Assembly: GCA_029245665.1 (NCBI GenBank)
Contig: JAQWOW010000011.1
Span: forward strand, 1 to 6,251
DNA from: Polaribacter sp.
GTDB lineage: Bacteria; Bacteroidota; Bacteroidia; Flavobacteriales; Flavobacteriaceae
Direction: 5' to 3'
Length of the DNA: 6,251 nt
The notes beneath the pieces are model-generated. The model saw only the letters and a list, made by a program, of their open reading frames with translations. It did not search any database and was not told the origin of the DNA. Shown here piece by piece: positions 6,209 to 6,251 of this stretch; the first letter of the stretch is position 1, and every line of letters starts with the position of its first letter. Position numbers and translations under genes: made by a program.

Positions 6209-6251
6209 ATGGCAAAAGATATAAAATTTGATATTGAAGCAAGAGACGGAT
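6209..6251 (+). CDS. groEL: Chaperonin GroEL (Hsp60), first 14 codons; 3' end lies outside the window
   Basis: The frame MAKDIKFDIEARDG opens at the ATG at 6209 and runs off the right edge. It matches the Bacteroidota GroEL N-terminus and follows groES in the normal order. GroEL forms the double-ring ATP-driven folding chamber for which GroES is the lid. Only the extreme N-terminus is visible, so nothing can be said about the active sites. It shares a transcript with groES unless an internal promoter exists; none is obvious in the spacer. Confidence 0.93.
   Translation, partial: MAKDIKFDIEARDG

Overview
The window looks like the chromosomal core of a marine-type Flavobacteriia/Bacteroidota. 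It is AT-rich. Starts sit in A-rich leaders without clear Shine-Dalgarno sequences, and Bacteroidota-style TAnnTTTG promoter elements are visible. The protein sequences (TopA, MiaB with the long Bacteroidota-type insert, SecG with a Gly-rich loop and long C-terminal tail, the LptE-like lipoprotein) fit that phylum. I cannot name the genus from the sequence alone.

Layout: positions 1-1138 hold the first 379 codons of topA (DNA topoisomerase I) on the minus strand. A 201-base divergent intergenic region follows, with a promoter candidate for each direction. From 1340 all genes run on the plus strand: miaB (tRNA ms2i6A methylthiotransferase), a sigma-54 enhancer-binding AAA+ regulator without a recognisable sensor domain, an lptE-like outer-membrane lipoprotein gene, a 250-residue TPR-like protein of unknown function, and secG. 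The last four are packed with a 3-base gap, a 7-base overlap and an ATGA overlap, so they very probably form one transcription unit. It ends at a strong intrinsic terminator (about 5672-5714). A new unit starts after it: groES, a 102-base gap with a small hairpin and an imperfect repeat, then the first 14 codons of groEL running off the end.

Functionally the block joins envelope biogenesis (LptE in LPS transport, SecG in protein export), translation fidelity (MiaB) and protein folding (GroES/GroEL). A transcription activator sits in the middle. The most interesting observation is that the leaders of both miaB and groES carry the same 9-mer (AAATTGTCA) followed 12-14 bases later by a sigma-54-like -24/-12 element. 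This raises the testable possibility that the regulator controls its own operon and the chaperonin operon. Otherwise the window is a conserved housekeeping region. I see no mobile element, CRISPR array, RNA gene or clearly new system.
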